A DNA stretch of 54,883 nt from Clostridia bacterium (GCA_017623355.1 JAGAPG010000012.1:1-54883); one strand, 5' to 3'. Counted from the stretch's first letter, positions 1 to 8,366 are shown. Notes: generated from the sequence alone by a model not told the origin. Numbers and translations: made by a program.

Positions 1-1
1 C

Positions 2-1120
2 AACGAGGAGATCGGTTCGGAGGGTGGCGATAGCAGAGAGCAGGTCAGGCGCTACGTTAGACTCACTTACCTTAGCAAGGACCTCTTGCATATGGTTGAT
101 GATGGGCGTATTGCTTTCCGTCCGGCTGTGGAGCTTTCTTATATTGATGATTCTCTTTCGCAAAACATACTTTATTATTGCTATGATGATGCACGCACAG
201 TCGAGGATATATCGAAGCTTTGCGGAGTGCCGGCATATTATATTGAGGAACGCATTGATAATCTTTTGAAAAGAGAGGCAATTATAGAATCAGTTAAAGG
301 AAAATATCAAACCAATTTTGTCATCTTTTCTGATAAATACGGAATTTATTGTGAAGAAAACGCAGAAAAAGTGTTGCTTCCTATCGTTGATGAAATAATA
401 GAGGCGTTAAAGAAAATTTCAAAGGAAGCGATGTCGATAAGTTTTTATAAGGCAGATAGAAGTGAGCAGGATCTGTTTTATCTTTTTGGAGCTATGGCAT
501 TTTCATATGCATCGAAAAAATATTGTAAGCTTCCTTATCCGTGGTTCAAGAAAAGATATGACGGAAACGAGTGGAGCTATCTCGGTAATATGGAAACTGG
601 TAAGCATAAACGCATCACGATGGGAATACAACAGTGTGCTAATCTCGGAAGCAGAGGAGGATATAGTCATACATCATACAACCTTATTCCGGGAATTAAA
701 TTCAGACAGATGATGTATGATAATTATATAAATGCTTGCGAGGATATTTTATATACGGGAAGCTGCGATGATGTTGATTCCGTGGCAAACGCAGTAAATG
801 ACGGATATATAGTTAGAAAAGAAGACGGAAGCTTTTTTGTAACATCACCCTCATTCACGCTTGAGCAAAATCATCAATTTGAAAATATAGTTGAAAAGTA
901 TCTATCTCCAATTATGCCTGCATACTCGAATGCGATAGAAAGCTTTGTAGCGGGCTATAAAAAGCTTTTTCCCAAGCATTTGAATGATGATGCAGATAGA
1001 CTTTGTCAAAATATATTTATGGGGATGTATTCAGAGATTATAAAGCACGCTCAAAAAACGGAGAAGATAACAGCGCCTTCAAGCAACTGCTACTGTGATG
1101 TTATGGTTCAGTTCAAATAA
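2..1120 (+). CDS. 5'-partial chimeric protein: ParB-like helix-turn-helix fragment joined to a sigma-associated winged-helix domain
   Basis: The frame is open from base 2, so the true start lies off the left edge; the TTG at 86 is only an internal codon. The first ~45 residues (motifs REQVRRYVRLT, VDDGRIAFRPAVELSY) match the DNA-binding region of ParB/RepB/Spo0J partition proteins of clostridial mobile elements. From about base 145 the protein instead aligns by eye with residues 192-538 of the next gene: both have YI-x-D, then a winged-helix stretch with YIE(E/D)(K/R), then GKY/NKY. The first 60 bases are about 60% GC, the rest near 35%. The fusion may come from recombination or a misassembled contig edge. 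The ~325-residue distal domain has no function I recognise. Confidence 0.6.
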   Translation, partial: NEEIGSEGGDSREQVRRYVRLTYLSKDLLHMVDDGRIAFRPAVELSYIDDSLSQNILYYCYDDARTVEDISKLCGVPAYYIEERIDNLLKREAIIESVKGKYQTNFVIFSDKYGIYCEENAEKVLLPIVDEIIEALKKISKEAMSISFYKADRSEQDLFYLFGAMAFSYASKKYCKLPYPWFKKRYDGNEWSYLGNMETGKHKRITMGIQQCANLGSRGGYSHTSYNLIPGIKFRQMMYDNYINACEDILYTGSCDDVDSVANAVNDGYIVRKEDGSFFVTSPSFTLEQNHQFENIVEKYLSPIMPAYSNAIESFVAGYKKLFPKHLNDDADRLCQNIFMGMYSEIIKHAQKTEKITAPSSNCYCDVMVQFK

Positions 1121-1131
1121 AAATCGAAGAA

Positions 1132-1161
1132 AAAAGCACAGATGAAAATCTGTGCTTTTTG
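1132..1161 (+). terminator. Intrinsic terminator after the first gene
   Basis: An 8-bp perfect GC-containing stem (GCACAGAT/ATCTGTGC, 1136-1143 and 1148-1155) with a GAAA loop is followed by six T; A-T pairs extend the stem. It lies 11 bases after the stop at 1120. Confidence 0.9.
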
Positions 1162-1202
1162 CATAATCTAATGCGAAATTTGCCGTACATTAATAAAAAC
1201 TC

Positions 1203-1231
1203 TTGGAAAATAATATGATTTATGATATTAT
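1203..1231 (+). promoter_or_regulatory. Vegetative-type promoter for the sigma-like gene
   Basis: TTGGAA (1203-1208), 17-base spacer, TATTAT (1226-1231) with an extended -10 TGA just before it. The leader to the ATG at 1323 is about 85 bases and holds an A-rich tract but no clear structure. Confidence 0.65.
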
Positions 1232-1322
1232 TTAATAAAAAAATGAAAAAACAAAAAAAAATCGCCAACCTTTTTTAATTGCTTTGCACTATATATTCAA
1301 ACGGCGCCGGAGAAAATAAAAT

Positions 1323-2939
1323 ATGGAAAAAGAAAAAGTTGATAGGATCATTACCGATTACCTTCAGAAGATATATGGTTTTTCTGTAAAAAAATCACAC
1401 TCGTATGATGAGGCAGAGGAAATTTGTTCTCAGATAGTAGAGCAGATGTACATATCACTGCTCAGAGCAGATGAAATAATAAATATCGAAGGATATATAT
1501 GGCGGATAAGCGAGCATACATATGCAAAATATGTTTCTAATAAAAAGAAGCACGAGGGCATCTCGCTTGACGGAATACAGATTCCCTATTACGATAAATA
1601 TTCATTTGAGAATAATAGCGAGGAAATATACCGTTTGCGCGAGGAAGTGGCTTTCTTATCACAAAAGCGACGTCAGATAGTATATGATTTTTATTACAAA
1701 AATAAATCTATAGAATTAATCTCCAAGCAGCTTGAAATTCCTGAGGGAACGGTGAAATGGCACTTAAACAAAGCAAGAAATGATTTAAAGGAGGGCTTTT
1801 CAATGGAAAGAAAAATAGGAGAATTGGGTCTTAACCCAATAAAAGCAATATCATACGGACATAGCGGAAATCCGGGTAATAACGAAGGTCCGGAAACGTA
1901 TATCGGTGATAAAATTAATCTTAATATCGTGTATAGCGTATATTGGGAGCCAAAAACCTTACAGCAAATTGCCGAGGAGCTTGGTCTCACCCCTGTTTAT
2001 ATAGAGGATAAGGTAAGCTATTTGGAAGCAAACGGATTTTTAGTAAAAACAACGGGTAACAAATACACAACATATGTTAATTTTACACCTACCAAGTATT
2101 CAAAAGAAACTAACGAAAATCATAGGAAAGCGCAACTTAAAATAGCAGAGGCGCTTGTTAAAAAATATGTACCGCTTATAAGAAAAGCAGTTGAGGATAT
2201 TAAGGATGTTTATATTCCAAGCGGAAACAGAGAATTGCTTGAGGCGGCAGCTATATTTTACGCGATATCAAATAAATGCTCGATATCATCGGGAAAGGAT
2301 CTTTCAAAATACGATATAAAAACGACCGCAGGTGGAGACTTTATAGCTACAATAGAGCTCGAAAGCAAGGCTATTGATCCGGATTTCACGCCTACTCTTG
2401 ATCTACCATCATATTATGCGTGCGGAAGTATGACAAGAACATCGAAAAAATACCCTATCTATTCATGGTCTATAGATACAAGATATGATAGCCGCAAGGG
2501 CGCGTGGAAGAATAATATCTATACCGACTATGAATATGTATATGAATTTATAAAGGGTATGATAAGCGACACTTCTGCCAACAGCGAAAAGTTTGCGCGC
2601 CTTAAAGAAAGAGAATTTGTAACAGATAATAAAGTAAACCTTATGGTTCTAAAGGGTGACGCACACGAGTTTTTTGACAAGATTCCTTCGCTTGATGAAG
2701 ATATTAAAAACGAGCTTGTTAAGGGTGCGCTTGAATATGCTACTATTGAAGCAAAATATTATCCAACTCAAATGCAGGATCTTGTAATAGCGTGGACTTT
2801 AGGTGGATTTATAGGGACTACAGTTGCTTTAATGGTAATGGACATTCTTTATAGCGACGGCACTTTTAAGCCTCTTACGGAAAAAGAAAAAATAACTGCA
2901 AACAACATCTTGTTTAGCGACACTCTCCCCAACGAATAA
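1323..2939 (+). CDS. ECF-like sigma-70 factor with long C-terminal winged-helix/sensor extension
   Basis: 538 residues. Residues ~8-75 resemble sigma region 2 and ~105-158 resemble region 4 (motifs RRQIVYDFYY and IPEGTVKWHLNKAR, the DNA-reading helix). ECF sigma factors are usually under 200 residues; here a linker (~160-192) leads into a winged-helix-like segment (~197-250) and a ~285-residue domain shared with the preceding gene. The likely role is a sigma factor whose C-terminal part senses a signal or binds a second DNA site; that part is inference. GGAG lies 12 bases before the ATG. The gene is monocistronic, with its own promoter and terminator. The region-2 part is divergent, so a sigma-like transcription factor is the safer name. 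Confidence 0.75.
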   Translation: MEKEKVDRIITDYLQKIYGFSVKKSHSYDEAEEICSQIVEQMYISLLRADEIINIEGYIWRISEHTYAKYVSNKKKHEGISLDGIQIPYYDKYSFENNSEEIYRLREEVAFLSQKRRQIVYDFYYKNKSIELISKQLEIPEGTVKWHLNKARNDLKEGFSMERKIGELGLNPIKAISYGHSGNPGNNEGPETYIGDKINLNIVYSVYWEPKTLQQIAEELGLTPVYIEDKVSYLEANGFLVKTTGNKYTTYVNFTPTKYSKETNENHRKAQLKIAEALVKKYVPLIRKAVEDIKDVYIPSGNRELLEAAAIFYAISNKCSISSGKDLSKYDIKTTAGGDFIATIELESKAIDPDFTPTLDLPSYYACGSMTRTSKKYPIYSWSIDTRYDSRKGAWKNNIYTDYEYVYEFIKGMISDTSANSEKFARLKEREFVTDNKVNLMVLKGDAHEFFDKIPSLDEDIKNELVKGALEYATIEAKYYPTQMQDLVIAWTLGGFIGTTVALMVMDILYSDGTFKPLTEKEKITANNILFSDTLPNE

Positions 2940-2941
2940 AT

Positions 2942-2985
2942 AAAAAAGCCTTCTGCTGAGCTTCAGCGGAAGGCTTTCCTTTTTT
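2942..2985. terminator. Bidirectional intrinsic terminator
   Basis: A 14-bp stem (2946-2959 with 2963-2976, one G-T pair) with a 3-base loop has T runs on one side and A runs on the other. It ends the sigma-like gene rightward and the rubredoxin operon leftward. Confidence 0.9.
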
Positions 2986-3021
2986 ATATTAATTAAAATG
3001 ATTTTGATGGGGGAGTGTCGA

Positions 3022-3183
3022 TTATTCAGCTAAACTGAAATTATCCTTGTCAACTCCGCAAAGGGGGCAAACAAAATCGTCACCGAGATCCTCGAATTTG
3101 GTTCCGGGGGCAATTCCGTTTTCGGGATCACCCTTAGCCTCATCGTATTCCCAACCGCAAACCTCACAAACGTATTTTTTCAT
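3022..3183 (-). CDS. Rubredoxin
   Basis: 53 residues, short enough to be missed by length-filtered gene calls. It has the two rubredoxin knuckles CEVCGW (Cys 6, 9) and CPLCGV (Cys 39, 42) that bind one Fe(Cys)4 iron, with the typical [12 protein letters not shown] segment between them. It is a small cytoplasmic one-electron carrier; in anaerobes rubredoxin feeds flavodiiron oxygen/NO reductases and rubrerythrins. It is the last gene of the leftward ldh-flavodiiron-ferritin-rubredoxin operon, 26 bases after ferritin, with a good ribosome site (AAGGAGAT) before the ATG. Its neighbour encodes a flavodiiron protein with its own rubredoxin domain, so this free copy may serve other partners as well. 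Confidence 0.95.
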   Translation of the reverse strand: MKKYVCEVCGWEYDEAKGDPENGIAPGTKFEDLGDDFVCPLCGVDKDNFSLAE

Positions 3184-3209
3184 AATAAAATCTCCTTTTC
3201 TTCTTATAA

Positions 3210-3719
3210 TTACAGCACCAATGAAGGAGCAGTGTAAACTCTTCCTGCAAGCTCTTGATTAAGCATATAAAGACTTCTCGGATCAGCACCAAAAAGCTCC
3301 ATTTTTGAAATGAGGTCGTTGGCGTTTGTTTCCTCCTCGCCTTGCTCCTTTACGAACCAATCGAGAAATTGCATAGTGCGAAAATCCTTAACCTCGTACG
3401 CCGCACCATAAATATCATTAATGAGAGCTGTAACGTATTTTTCGTGCTCAAGACCTGCCTCAAGTACTTCCATGTGGCTGTTAAATACCTTGTCGGGCTT
3501 ATCAATAGCCTCAAGAGTTACCGGCATATTTTCGTTTTGCAGGTATGTATAGAAGAGCATTGCGTGATCACGCTCCTCTTGCGCCTGAACCATATACCAA
3601 TTGGCGAAGCCGTCAAGTCCCTTTGCCTTAAAGTAATTTGAAAAATCAAGGTAAAGGTATGCTGAATAAAATTCCTTATTGATCTGTTGATTTAAAAGGT
3701 GATGTACTTTTTCATTCAT
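3210..3719 (-). CDS. ftnA: Non-haem bacterial ferritin
   Basis: 169 residues, the normal length of bacterial FtnA. The four-helix ferritin fold carries the ferroxidase ligands in their expected places: Glu16, Glu49 and His52 (motif EERDHAM), Glu93, Gln126 and the Glu128-130 cluster (EQGEEE). It oxidises Fe(II) with O2 or peroxide and stores ferric mineral in a 24-mer shell in the cytoplasm. It lies 19 bases after the flavodiiron gene and 26 bases before rubredoxin on the same strand, so the three are almost certainly cotranscribed. Removing both oxygen and free iron limits Fenton chemistry in an anaerobe. Confidence 0.95.
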   Translation of the reverse strand: MNEKVHHLLNQQINKEFYSAYLYLDFSNYFKAKGLDGFANWYMVQAQEERDHAMLFYTYLQNENMPVTLEAIDKPDKVFNSHMEVLEAGLEHEKYVTALINDIYGAAYEVKDFRTMQFLDWFVKEQGEEETNANDLISKMELFGADPRSLYMLNQELAGRVYTAPSLVL

Positions 3720-3738
3720 AAAATTTATCCTCCAAAAA

Positions 3739-5529
3739 TTATTTTATTTCTTCAAAATCAGAAGCTCCGTGCTTGCAAAGCGGGCAAATTATGTCCTCGG
3801 GTAATACATCGCCCTCATAAATATAACCGCATACCTTGCACACAAAGCCTTTTTTACCCTCTGTTTCGGGCTTGGGCTTAACATTGTTTTGATAATAGGT
3901 GTAGCTCATGGTCTCCTTGTCGGAAAGAACCCTTGCTTCTGTTACCGAGCAAATAAACATACCGTGAGTATCAAGATCAATATATTGCTCAACCTTAAGC
4001 GACATAAAGGAATTTATATATCTGGGAAGAACAATAAGACCGTTATCGGAGCGCATAGGCTCACAATCTGCAAATTTATCTGTATTTCTTCCGCTCTTGA
4101 AGCCAAATGCCTCAAATACCTTAAAAGGAGCATCAGTGCTTAAGCAGTTTATATTCATAACACCGGTTTGCTTTATGATATGATGAGAATAATTCTCTTT
4201 GTTTATAGTAACAGCAAGCCTGTTGGGAGTATTAGTTACCTGAGTAACGGTATTTACTATAAGACCGTTGTCCTTTTTTCCGTCGTTTGATGTGATAACA
4301 TAAAGACCGTAGCCGATATTGAAAAGGGCGGAAAGATCGTTTTTGTTGGCGGTAGAATCCTGTCTTGCGAGGTATTCCTTGCAAAGCTCGTTTACCAAGG
4401 AATCAAGCTGCTTTGCGCTATCATCGTTAAGAGCAGAAAGAATTTTCACAGTGGTGTCGGTGAAGGAGATGTTTTTGCAATTTTCAAGCATACCCTTCAT
4501 TACCTTGGCAGCCAAAGGAGCCCAGCTTCCGTTTTCGATAAGAGCAACTGTGCGGTTGCTAAAGCTTCTTTCAACAAGATGATCAATGAATTCACGCATA
4601 AATGGGAATATTTCCGCGTTGTATGTTGTAGTTGCCAGAACAAGCTTGCTGTAACGGAAAGCATCCGAAACCGCCTCTGCCATATCACATCTTGCAAGAT
4701 CATGAATAATAACCTTGGGGCATCCGTTCGAGCTTAATTTTTCAGCAAGCTGGATAACTGCCTTTTTCGTGTTTCCGTAAACCGATGTGTATGCTATTAC
4801 AACGCCTTCTTCTTCAGGCTGATAGCTTGACCATGTGTTGTAAAGATTTATATAGTATCCAAGATTTTCTTTAAGAACAGGTCCATGCAATGGGCAAATC
4901 ATTTGTATATCAAGCGAAGAAGCCTTCTTCAAAAGATTTTGAACCTGAGCACCGTACTTTCCAACTATACCGATGTAATAGCGTCTTGCTTCGTCAGCCC
5001 AAGGCTCGCTTACATCAAGTGCACCGAACTTTCCAAATCCGTCAGCGGAGAAAAGCACCTTATCCGTACTATCGTAAGTAACTATAACCTCCGGCCAGTG
5101 AACCATAGGTGCAGCAACAAAATTCAAGATATGCTTTCCGAGAGAAAGTGAATCTCCCTCTCCTACAACCACCTGTTTTTCGGCAAAATCAGTTCCAAAG
5201 AAATTCTTCATCATTGTAAAAGCCTTTGATGAGGAAACGATTTTTGCTTCCGGATAAGCCCTTAAGAAGCTGACAATATTCGCAGAATGATCAGGCTCCA
5301 TATGCTGAACCACCAGATAATCGGGCTTTCTTGAACCTAAAGTGTTTTGAATATTGTCAAGCCATTCGTGTGTGAAGGCCACATCAACAGTGTCCATAAT
5401 AGCGATCTTTTCATCAATTATCGCATAAGAATTATATGAAATTCCGTTAGGAACAGAATACTGTCCTTCAAACAGATCGATCTTGTGATCGTTAACGCCG
5501 ATATATTTTATATCGTTTGTGATAATCAT
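3739..5529 (-). CDS. Flavodiiron protein fused to flavin reductase and rubredoxin domains
   Basis: 596 residues with four modules. A metallo-beta-lactamase-type diiron domain (1-240) has ligands HxExDH (His76, Glu78, Asp80, His81), His144, Asp163 and His215. A flavodoxin domain (242-390) has the FMN loop TSVYGNT. A flavin reductase-like domain (~400-545) follows, and a C-terminal rubredoxin domain (561-596) has Cys564, 567, 582 and 585. The family reduces O2 to water (or NO to N2O) without releasing reactive species. The fusion puts the NAD(P)H-linked flavin reductase, rubredoxin relay and catalytic core in one chain, so it may need no separate electron donor. It sits 28 bases after ldhA in the same operon. 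Confidence 0.93.
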   Translation of the reverse strand: MIITNDIKYIGVNDHKIDLFEGQYSVPNGISYNSYAIIDEKIAIMDTVDVAFTHEWLDNIQNTLGSRKPDYLVVQHMEPDHSANIVSFLRAYPEAKIVSSSKAFTMMKNFFGTDFAEKQVVVGEGDSLSLGKHILNFVAAPMVHWPEVIVTYDSTDKVLFSADGFGKFGALDVSEPWADEARRYYIGIVGKYGAQVQNLLKKASSLDIQMICPLHGPVLKENLGYYINLYNTWSSYQPEEEGVVIAYTSVYGNTKKAVIQLAEKLSSNGCPKVIIHDLARCDMAEAVSDAFRYSKLVLATTTYNAEIFPFMREFIDHLVERSFSNRTVALIENGSWAPLAAKVMKGMLENCKNISFTDTTVKILSALNDDSAKQLDSLVNELCKEYLARQDSTANKNDLSALFNIGYGLYVITSNDGKKDNGLIVNTVTQVTNTPNRLAVTINKENYSHHIIKQTGVMNINCLSTDAPFKVFEAFGFKSGRNTDKFADCEPMRSDNGLIVLPRYINSFMSLKVEQYIDLDTHGMFICSVTEARVLSDKETMSYTYYQNNVKPKPETEGKKGFVCKVCGYIYEGDVLPEDIICPLCKHGASDFEEIK

Positions 5530-5557
5530 AATAAAGTACCTCTGATTTATATTTTAA

Positions 5558-6598
5558 TTAAAAGCATTTTCCGTTTTTGCAATCCTCAGCTCCACCCGAG
5601 CGATAGCAAAGCTCGTTTGGACATTGATCGTTTGCAAAAAAGTCAACAATATTTTTAACCGTTGTTTCGGCTATATTTGAAAGAGCTTCCTCTGTAAGAA
5701 ATGCTTGATGCGATGTTACTATTACATTAGGCATGGAAATGAGTCTTGCAAGAGTATCGTCCTCCATAATATGACCTGAATTGTCCTCGAAGAAAAGATC
5801 GGATTCTTCTTCGTAAACATCAAGACACGCAGCCCCGACCTTACGGGATTTAATACCTGACAGAAGAGCATCGGCATCTACAAGCGCACCTCTTGATGTG
5901 TTAAGAATAACTACTCCGCGCTTGCATTTGTCAAGAGCGTCCTTGTCAATTATATGATGCGTTTCCTCGGTGAGAGGGCAGTGTAGAGATATTATGTCGC
6001 TCTTTGAGAGTAGCTCGTCTATCTCCACGTATTTTATTGTGTCGCCGTTATCAAGATCTTTTGCGGGAAATTTGTCGTATGCAAGTACGCGCATTCCAAA
6101 TCCGCGGCAAATGTCAATAAAAACGCGCCCTATACGTCCCGTGCCTATAACACCTACCGTTTTGCCATAAAGATCAAAGCCGGTGAGTCCCGAAAGACTG
6201 AAGTTGAAATCTCTTGAACGTATATATGCCTTGTGTATTCTGCGTATTGATGTCAAAAGAAGCGCCATTGTATGCTCGGCTACCGCATAAGGCGAATAAG
6301 CCGGAACTCTTAGAACGTGAAGCTTTCCGTATGCATGCTTCATGTCAACGTTATTAAATCCGGCGCAACGCAACGCAAGAACCCGTATTCCCATTTCGCA
6401 TAAGCGATCGATAACCGTTGCATTTACAGTATCATTAACGAAAGCGCAAACTCCGTCAAATCCGTGAGCAAGCTCGGCGGTATCCTCGTTAAGCTTGGTT
6501 TCAAAAAACTTAAACGTAATTCCATATTGATTTCCGAATTTTTCAAAAGAAGGAATATCATAGGATTTTGTATCAAAAAACGCGATCTTCATATTCAT
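5558..6598 (-). CDS. ldhA: D-2-hydroxyacid dehydrogenase, probably D-lactate dehydrogenase
   Basis: 346 residues. The NAD-binding motif GTGRIG lies at ~155, followed by the catalytic Arg (NTSRGALVD), Glu (DVYEEE) and His (TSHQAFLTEEA) of the D-isomer-specific 2-hydroxyacid dehydrogenase family; RCAGFNNVD is typical of the D-LDH branch. It reduces pyruvate to D-lactate and regenerates NAD+. The C-terminus ends in a CX4C pair, which is unusual and could be redox-sensitive. The start at 6598 has GGAGG seven bases upstream; an ATG two codons later is possible. It is the first gene of the oxygen-defence operon and divergent from a Crp/Fnr regulator, suggesting that fermentation and oxygen response are switched together. 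Another 2-hydroxyacid substrate cannot be excluded. Confidence 0.85.
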   Translation of the reverse strand: MNMKIAFFDTKSYDIPSFEKFGNQYGITFKFFETKLNEDTAELAHGFDGVCAFVNDTVNATVIDRLCEMGIRVLALRCAGFNNVDMKHAYGKLHVLRVPAYSPYAVAEHTMALLLTSIRRIHKAYIRSRDFNFSLSGLTGFDLYGKTVGVIGTGRIGRVFIDICRGFGMRVLAYDKFPAKDLDNGDTIKYVEIDELLSKSDIISLHCPLTEETHHIIDKDALDKCKRGVVILNTSRGALVDADALLSGIKSRKVGAACLDVYEEESDLFFEDNSGHIMEDDTLARLISMPNVIVTSHQAFLTEEALSNIAETTVKNIVDFFANDQCPNELCYRSGGAEDCKNGKCF

Positions 6599-6610
6599 AT
6601 CAAGACCTCC

Positions 6611-6639
6611 TTGACTTTCTTAAATAATTATAGTATAAT
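6611..6639 (+). promoter_or_regulatory. Promoter of the Crp/Fnr regulator gene
   Basis: TTGACT (6611-6616), 17-base spacer, TATAAT (6634-6639). The start point would be near 6646, just upstream of the palindrome at 6655. Confidence 0.75.
6627..6632 (-). promoter_or_regulatory. Leftward -10 box of the ldhA operon
   Basis: TATAAT on the minus strand (overlapped by TATACT) lies about 30 bases before the ldhA ATG. No good -35 is found 17 bases upstream, which is what an activator-dependent promoter looks like. Confidence 0.5.
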
Positions 6640-6654
6640 TTAAATATAAAATCT

Positions 6655-6668
6655 GTTGAATTTTCAAC
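6655..6668. promoter_or_regulatory. Palindromic operator candidate between ldhA and the Crp/Fnr gene
   Basis: GTTGAA-TT-TTCAAC is a perfect inverted repeat. It resembles Crp/Fnr-type TTGA...TCAA sites, but with 4 rather than 6 bases between TTGA and TCAA. Its centre is about 41.5 bases upstream of the predicted ldhA start and about 16 downstream of the predicted regulator start, so one site could activate the operon and repress the regulator. Confidence 0.5.
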
Positions 6669-6682
6669 AAAATGGAGAGAAA

Positions 6683-7342
6683 ATGAAAAAATATTCAAGA
6701 ATTTTAAAAAAATGTCCTCTTTTTGATGGCATCGAAGAGGATGATCTTTTCAGAATGCTCAATTGTCTTGGTGCTACAGTGAAATCCTTTGATAAAAAAT
6801 ATGCGATTTTCGCAGAAGGAGATCCGGCAAAATATATAGGAATAGTATTGTCAGGTTCTGTTCAAATAATTCAAAATGATTATTACGGAAACAGAAGTAT
6901 TCTGAGCAGTATAGAAAGTGCGCAGGTATTTGCCGAGGCATTCGCTTGTGCTGGACTTTCCACAATTCCGGTAACAGTTATAGCAAATGAGCCCTGCGAG
7001 ATCATGCTTATAGATTGTAATCACATACTTCAGGTCTGCTCAAATAATTGTAAATTTCATAATAAGCTGATATTTAATTTGATGAAGGATATTGCAGTGA
7101 AAACGATAATATTTCATCAAAAAATAGATGTGATTTCAAAGCGCTCAACGAGAGAAAAGCTGGTAACATATCTGTTTCAGCAATCTAAAAAAGCCCAAAG
7201 TGATAGCTTTGATATACCGTTTAACAGACAGGAGCTGGCTGATTATTTAGAGGTTGACAGGAGCGGACTGTCGGTTGAAATAAGTAAACTGAAAAAAGAA
7301 GGAATAATTAATAACCAAAAAAGGCATTTTGTACTGTTATGA
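6683..7342 (+). CDS. Crp/Fnr-family transcriptional regulator, Cys-rich
   Basis: 219 residues. A cyclic-nucleotide-binding-like beta roll spans ~8-125, then a dimer helix, then a winged helix with RQELADYLEVDRSGLSVEISKL (172-193) as the DNA reader. The protein has seven cysteines (11, 28, 89, 105, 112, 119, 123), so an Fe-S, haem or thiol sensor is plausible; the spacing does not match the classic E. coli FNR N-terminal cluster. The ATG at 6683 has GGAG close upstream; the longer TTG start at 6656 would put the operator inside the coding region and is less likely. It is divergent from the oxygen-defence operon and is its likely regulator. Confidence 0.85.
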   Translation: MKKYSRILKKCPLFDGIEEDDLFRMLNCLGATVKSFDKKYAIFAEGDPAKYIGIVLSGSVQIIQNDYYGNRSILSSIESAQVFAEAFACAGLSTIPVTVIANEPCEIMLIDCNHILQVCSNNCKFHNKLIFNLMKDIAVKTIIFHQKIDVISKRSTREKLVTYLFQQSKKAQSDSFDIPFNRQELADYLEVDRSGLSVEISKLKKEGIINNQKRHFVLL

Positions 7343-7375
7343 TTGTATTTTCATCTGAAATTCAGAATATATTCA

Positions 7376-7404
7376 TTGATGAAAAGGCGTATTGGATGTA
7401 TAAT
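7376..7404 (+). promoter_or_regulatory. Promoter of the zinc metallopeptidase gene
   Basis: TTGATG (7376-7381), 17-base spacer, TATAAT (7399-7404), 50 bases before the chosen ATG. Confidence 0.6.
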
Positions 7405-7454
7405 ATTCATTAATAGAAATCATTCTATAAATGATAAAGCGAATGGAGGAGCTT

Positions 7455-8189
7455 ATGTATTTACAGGATTATATAGTTTTTTTGGCTGCAATACTTGTGT
7501 GTATGATAATTTCGGGTATAGCCAGCGGAAGGGTTAGATCAATGTTTGCGAAGCACAATAATAATATTTGTTATTCCAGATTGACAGGTCGCGATACAGT
7601 TCTTAGACTGATGAATGCAAACGGTGTGAAAAATATTTCTGTCGGATCAGTAAGAGGTTTTTTGACGGATCATTATCATCCAACCAAAGCAGTAGTGAAT
7701 CTTTCCGAAAGCACATATTCCAATAATTCAGTAGCTGCAGTTGCTGTTGCGGCTCACGAAATGGGACACGTTATGCAAAAGCAAAAGGGATATGCATTTT
7801 ATAAGCTTCGTACAGCTCTTGTTCCTGTAGTTAATTTTGGGACAGGATTAGCAATGCCGCTTGTGTTAGTAGGGCTTTTGCTTGATCTTGCCGTTACATC
7901 GGCGGATTCAAATATAGGCTTTTATATAGCTATGGTAGGCGTAATTTTGTATGGAGGCGCCTTGCTTTTTGCTCTCGTTACGTTACCTGTAGAGCTTAAT
8001 GCCAGTCGTAGAGCCAAAAAGATGCTTTTGGCAGAGGGAATAATTTCGGACGAAGAGCTACCGGCGGTTAGCGAGGTATTATCTGCTGCCGCGATGACGT
8101 ATTTGGCATCCTTGCTTACCTCACTTGTTTATTTTATGAGATTTTTACTCCGCGTTTTAACACTCTTTGGAAGAAGAAATAACAGATGA
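7455..8189 (+). CDS. YugP-type membrane zinc metallopeptidase
   Basis: 244 residues. It matches the putative neutral zinc metallopeptidase family (YugP of Bacillus). One membrane helix lies at the N-terminus; the zinc motif HEMGH is in AVAAHEMGHVMQ (~104-108), and two more helices at ~130-185 flank the conserved LPVELNASRRA segment, where the Glu is a likely third ligand. The active site probably faces the cytoplasmic membrane surface; the substrate is unknown. GGAGGA lies four bases before the ATG at 7455, so this start is preferred over the ATG at 7431. It has its own promoter and is not obviously linked to its neighbours. Confidence 0.88.
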   Translation: MYLQDYIVFLAAILVCMIISGIASGRVRSMFAKHNNNICYSRLTGRDTVLRLMNANGVKNISVGSVRGFLTDHYHPTKAVVNLSESTYSNNSVAAVAVAAHEMGHVMQKQKGYAFYKLRTALVPVVNFGTGLAMPLVLVGLLLDLAVTSADSNIGFYIAMVGVILYGGALLFALVTLPVELNASRRAKKMLLAEGIISDEELPAVSEVLSAAAMTYLASLLTSLVYFMRFLLRVLTLFGRRNNR

Positions 8190-8327
8190 CAGTAAAAAAT
8201 GATTCATCGCCTTATAACGCAAAAATAGAAAAGAAAAATAGCATTTCATTAAGAACTTTTTTGGAATATCATATATTGTAATAAAGACAAAATTAAAAAT
8301 TTGTACGAGTTTATTGTTTTAGTTATA

Positions 8328-8366
8328 AAACAAAATGCCGATGAGGTTTATCAATTCCTCATCGGC
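8328..8366 (-). terminator. Terminator of the DUF6512-like gene
   Basis: A perfect 10-bp stem (GCCGATGAGG, 8337-8346, with 8357-8366) and 10-base loop is followed leftward by a T-rich tract on the minus strand. The 180 bases between the peptidase gene (ending 8189) and this site hold nothing else I can identify. Confidence 0.85.

Noticed and set aside
3047-3262. A plus-strand reading frame across the rubredoxin and ferritin ends
   Set aside because: It is the shadow of the real minus-strand rubredoxin, which has both metal knuckles.
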